Shown here: piece by piece, positions 61,810-64,000 of the stretch
Numbering within the stretch: position 1 is the first letter of the stretch
Layout: each line of letters begins with the position of its first letter
NCBI RefSeq assembly: GCF_002252705.1
Contig: NZ_NQLA01000005.1
Coordinates: 62,001-126,000, forward strand
DNA length: 64,000 nt
Direction: 5' to 3'
Origin: Vulcanococcus limneticus LL
GTDB lineage: Bacteria > Cyanobacteriota > Cyanobacteriia > PCC-6307 > Cyanobiaceae
The notes under the pieces: model-generated
Seen by the model: only the letters and a program-made list of their open reading frames with translations
Database searches by the model: none
What the model was told of the DNA's origin: nothing
Program-made: the position numbers and the translations under genes

Positions 61810-63640
61810 TGGGCCGGCCGTCCTCCCAGTAGCCACTGGCCTGGCGGGGCCACCAGGGCTGGCGTTGCCGCAGCCGGGGGCCCCAATGGCTGAGCATCCA
61901 CTGCCGCGCTTCGGCCTCACTCGCACTGCGATAGGCGTCACGGCTCTGCGACTCACGGTGCACCAGGACGGCCTCCGGCACCACCACATTGCGGTAGCCC
62001 AGCTGCGCCAGCCGCAGCCCCAGCTCCACATCGTTGAACTCCACCGGCAGGGCTTCCTCCAGCCAACCAACCTGCGCCAGTAGGGAGCGCCGGAGCATCA
62101 TGCAGGCGCCAGTGACGGCCCCCCAGCTCGTGAGATAGCTAGAGCGGCCGCGATGGACGCCGTGATCCAGTGGCAGACGCCGGTAGGGATGGAAGATGGC
62201 GTCGCGCACGCCAACGGCGATGCCGGCGTGCTGGATCGCGCCGTCTGGGTAGGTCAGCACTGCCCCCACTGCCCCGATGGCCGGCCGCAGGGCCTGGCCC
62301 GCCATCGCCTCCAGCCAGCCCGCTGCCGTGGCCTCGGTGTCGTTGTTGAGCAGCAACAGCAGCTCGCCGCGGGCCTGGCGCGCCGCCACATTGTTGAGGC
62401 GGCTCCAGTTGAAGGGGCCATCATCCCGATGGATGGTCAGGCGGCGGCCCAGCCGCTGCTGCCAGATCCGCAGCAGCTCGGCGGTGGCCTGCTCACGCGA
62501 GCCGTTGTCGACGACGATCAGTTCCAACTCCAGCCCTGCGGGCGAGCGACCTGCGAGCGCCGCCCAGGCCGTGGCCCGCAGGCTCTCCAGGCAGGGGGCC
62601 AGCAGATCGGAGCGATCCCTGCTGGGGATGATCACTGAGCAGAGGCAGGTGCGGGGAATGGCCCAGCTGATTCGGAACCCCGTACCCCGTTCGCGATGGG
62701 GTTCCACCTGGGTCACAACCTCACCGATCTGACGCAGATGCGCCTCCAGGGCCCTGGCTTGGGTGAGCGATGCCGGACTGACCAGCCCAGTGACCTGGAT
62801 AGGGCGTTGATGGACCAGGATCGACCCCAGATGCAGCTGGCGAGGGCAAACCGCCAGGGCCTGCAACTGCCAGGCCAGCCACTGTTCAGGGTCCGGTGGA
62901 GGTGGCGGCAGTCCCCGATCCCGCAACCAGTCGATCCGCCAGATCGACAGCGTCCCAAGCCAGGGTGTGCTCCAGAAGCTCTCCGGGGTGTAGTCGGGCT
63001 TGAACCAGGGATCCCCGCGACGGCCCTGCGGATCCAGCCGGTCTTCATCGACGCTGATCAGATCCGGCAACCAGGGATCGCTGCGCACCTGCAGGGCCGC
63101 CTCCACCGCCGCCAGGGCCCCGGGTCGCAGCACCGCCTCCGGTTCCAGCAGTACCAGCCAACCCTGCTGGATCCGCTGGTCCGACCAGGAGGTATGCGAC
63201 GGGCAAGCCCGCCTGTCCGTCCTCCAGCTGAGCCATTGCTGTCGCAGTGGTGTCTGCTGCTCAGGCAGGGCGGGCTCATGCTGCGCCAACCAGTGCCGAT
63301 AGCAAACGGGCCCCAGGCCCCGGGTCAGCCGCTCCCCCGCCGCCACGGTGTCCAACCGCTGCTCCGTGCACCGATGCAGCTCCAGCGCATCCGCCGGGCG
63401 GGCGGCCAACGCGGCCTCATAGGCCACCATCGCCCGCATCAACTCCCCCCGCTGGCGCCAGAGCTCCCCCAGCTCCAGCCAGTTCCAGCCCAGCTCCCGA
63501 TCCAGTCGGCAGCTGTTGCGCAGCAGCTCCAAGGCCTCCTGCCAACGTCCCTGGTCACTGGCCTGCCTGGCCTGCTGGTAGAGCTGGCGGGCCTCACCCG
63601 TTGGCGGCATGGGACTGGTCGGTGAAACGGGAACTGCCAT
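61769..63640 (-). CDS. TPR-containing family 2 glycosyltransferase
   Basis: 623 residues, starting ATG 63640. N-terminal TPR-like helices (ARQLYQQARQASDQGRWQEALELLRNSCRLD, LGELWRQRGELMRAMVAYEAALAARP). The middle includes an incomplete GT2-like block (GWLVLLEPEAVLRPGALAAVEAALQ, PDLISVDEDRLDPQGRR). The C-terminal GT-A domain is complete: CSVIIPSRDRSDLLAPCLESL, LIVVDNGSREQATAELL, RGELLLLLNNDTEATAAGWLEAM, TGACMMLRRSLLAQVGWLEEALPVEFNDVELGLRLAQLG. It looks like a two-GT protein in which the first catalytic unit is vestigial. Convergent with and 41 bp overlapping the bifunctional transferase. Confidence 0.88.
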   Translation of the reverse strand: MAVPVSPTSPMPPTGEARQLYQQARQASDQGRWQEALELLRNSCRLDRELGWNWLELGELWRQRGELMRAMVAYEAALAARPADALELHRCTEQRLDTVAAGERLTRGLGPVCYRHWLAQHEPALPEQQTPLRQQWLSWRTDRRACPSHTSWSDQRIQQGWLVLLEPEAVLRPGALAAVEAALQVRSDPWLPDLISVDEDRLDPQGRRGDPWFKPDYTPESFWSTPWLGTLSIWRIDWLRDRGLPPPPPDPEQWLAWQLQALAVCPRQLHLGSILVHQRPIQVTGLVSPASLTQARALEAHLRQIGEVVTQVEPHRERGTGFRISWAIPRTCLCSVIIPSRDRSDLLAPCLESLRATAWAALAGRSPAGLELELIVVDNGSREQATAELLRIWQQRLGRRLTIHRDDGPFNWSRLNNVAARQARGELLLLLNNDTEATAAGWLEAMAGQALRPAIGAVGAVLTYPDGAIQHAGIAVGVRDAIFHPYRRLPLDHGVHRGRSSYLTSWGAVTGACMMLRRSLLAQVGWLEEALPVEFNDVELGLRLAQLGYRNVVVPEAVLVHRESQSRDAYRSASEAEARQWMLSHWGPRLRQRQPWWPRQASGYWEDGRPISLPGEPGWRPTR

Positions 63641-63877
63641 CCACCGGTCCAGCGTCGAATCAGGCTCTTTCCAGCCAGGAACCGACGATAGGGAGCCAAG
63701 CGATGGGGACCAAGCAGTGCGCCCACTGGGAGCTCATGCACAGGTCCAGGCTCCCGACGCCCTGACCTGGCCCCCGGATCATCGAGCACCTGGTCGCACC
63801 GGAACTGTTGACCCGGATCGACCTTGTGGCGTCCCTATGAAGTCAGGCTAGCATCATGGAGATACGCTTGATCCATC

Positions 63878-64000
63878 ATGTCCTTCGCGCAACCACCCGA
63901 CTTCCCGTCGGAAGACTATTTTGTCCTTGGCGCTGGAAATAGTAGCCTGAATCAGTCGACCGCCACCGATAATCTTATTATCAATGGCAGTGATGGTAAC
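63878..64000 (+). CDS. Start of an unidentified protein, truncated by the window end
   Basis: 41 codons from ATG 63878: MSFAQPPDFPSEDYFVLG, then GNSSLNQSTATDNLIINGSDGN. The Asn/Ser/Thr/Gly-rich stretch without a signal peptide resembles the start of large repeat-type secreted or surface proteins (RTX or VCBS style), but the evidence is thin. Divergent from the TPR-GT2 gene, with 237 bp between. Composition is AT-richer than the preceding genes. Confidence 0.45.
   Translation, partial: MSFAQPPDFPSEDYFVLGAGNSSLNQSTATDNLIINGSDGN

Overview
The window reads as chromosome of a GC-rich unicellular cyanobacterium of the Synechococcus/Cyanobium type. This is an inference from very high GC, a cyanobacterial group-2 sigma factor, and a housekeeping block (queE, pyrG, aspS, gcvT, speB, speE, mazG) whose order resembles, from memory, that of marine picocyanobacteria. 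No ribosomal or photosynthesis gene is present to fix the genus.

Layout. 1-15.5 kb is backbone: queE (partial), a response regulator translationally coupled to a MASE1/CHASE histidine kinase, pyrG, dps, a sigma-70 factor, aspS, gcvT, a small Cys/His-rich protein, a cyclic-nucleotide-binding protein, speB, speE, arfB, mazG, a DUF2227-like membrane protein and tRNA-Val(UAC). Immediately 3' of the tRNA the character changes: a decayed Fic gene, a degenerate copy of the tRNA 3' half at 16.65 kb, and two toxin-antitoxin loci (VapBC-like, MNT/HEPN-like). 18.2-64 kb is a mosaic exopolysaccharide/capsule locus. 18.2-24.3 kb has host-like GC (4,6-dehydratase, WecA-like initiating transferase, DUF218, epimerase, GT2, WcaF-like acetyltransferase). 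24.6-33.3 kb is a lower-GC block with a Wzy-like polymerase, five glycosyltransferases, a pyruvyl transferase and an acetyltransferase, ending in an IS3/acetyltransferase chimera. 33.8-37.3 kb is a strongly AT-rich block (a second pyruvyl transferase and two GTs), ending in IS66 and ABC-transporter remnants. 38.2-48.5 kb mixes an intact ABC exporter, an export permease broken by an in-frame stop, a shattered UDP-glucose dehydrogenase, an intact UDP-xylose synthase, an Rpn-like nuclease and a dense series of toxin-antitoxin modules (two tandem RES/Xre pairs, two HicAB copies, an AbrB/RelE-like pair, an RHH antitoxin with a broken toxin). 48.7-63.6 kb holds GDP-fucose synthesis (gmd, fcl), a phosphatase, Wza-like and Wzc-like export proteins, a beta-barrel protein and three large TPR- or DUF6492-linked glycosyltransferases. 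The last gene, at 63.9 kb, runs off the window.

How it works together. The dehydratase, Gmd/Fcl and Uxs supply nucleotide sugars. The WecA-like enzyme would load undecaprenyl phosphate, the GTs extend the repeat unit, and pyruvyl and acetyl transferases decorate it. The Wzy-like protein would polymerise it, and Wza/Wzc with a dual-specificity-type phosphatase would export and regulate it. Many genes are decaying, so the locus looks like one repeatedly rebuilt by transfer, with toxin-antitoxin modules scattered through it.
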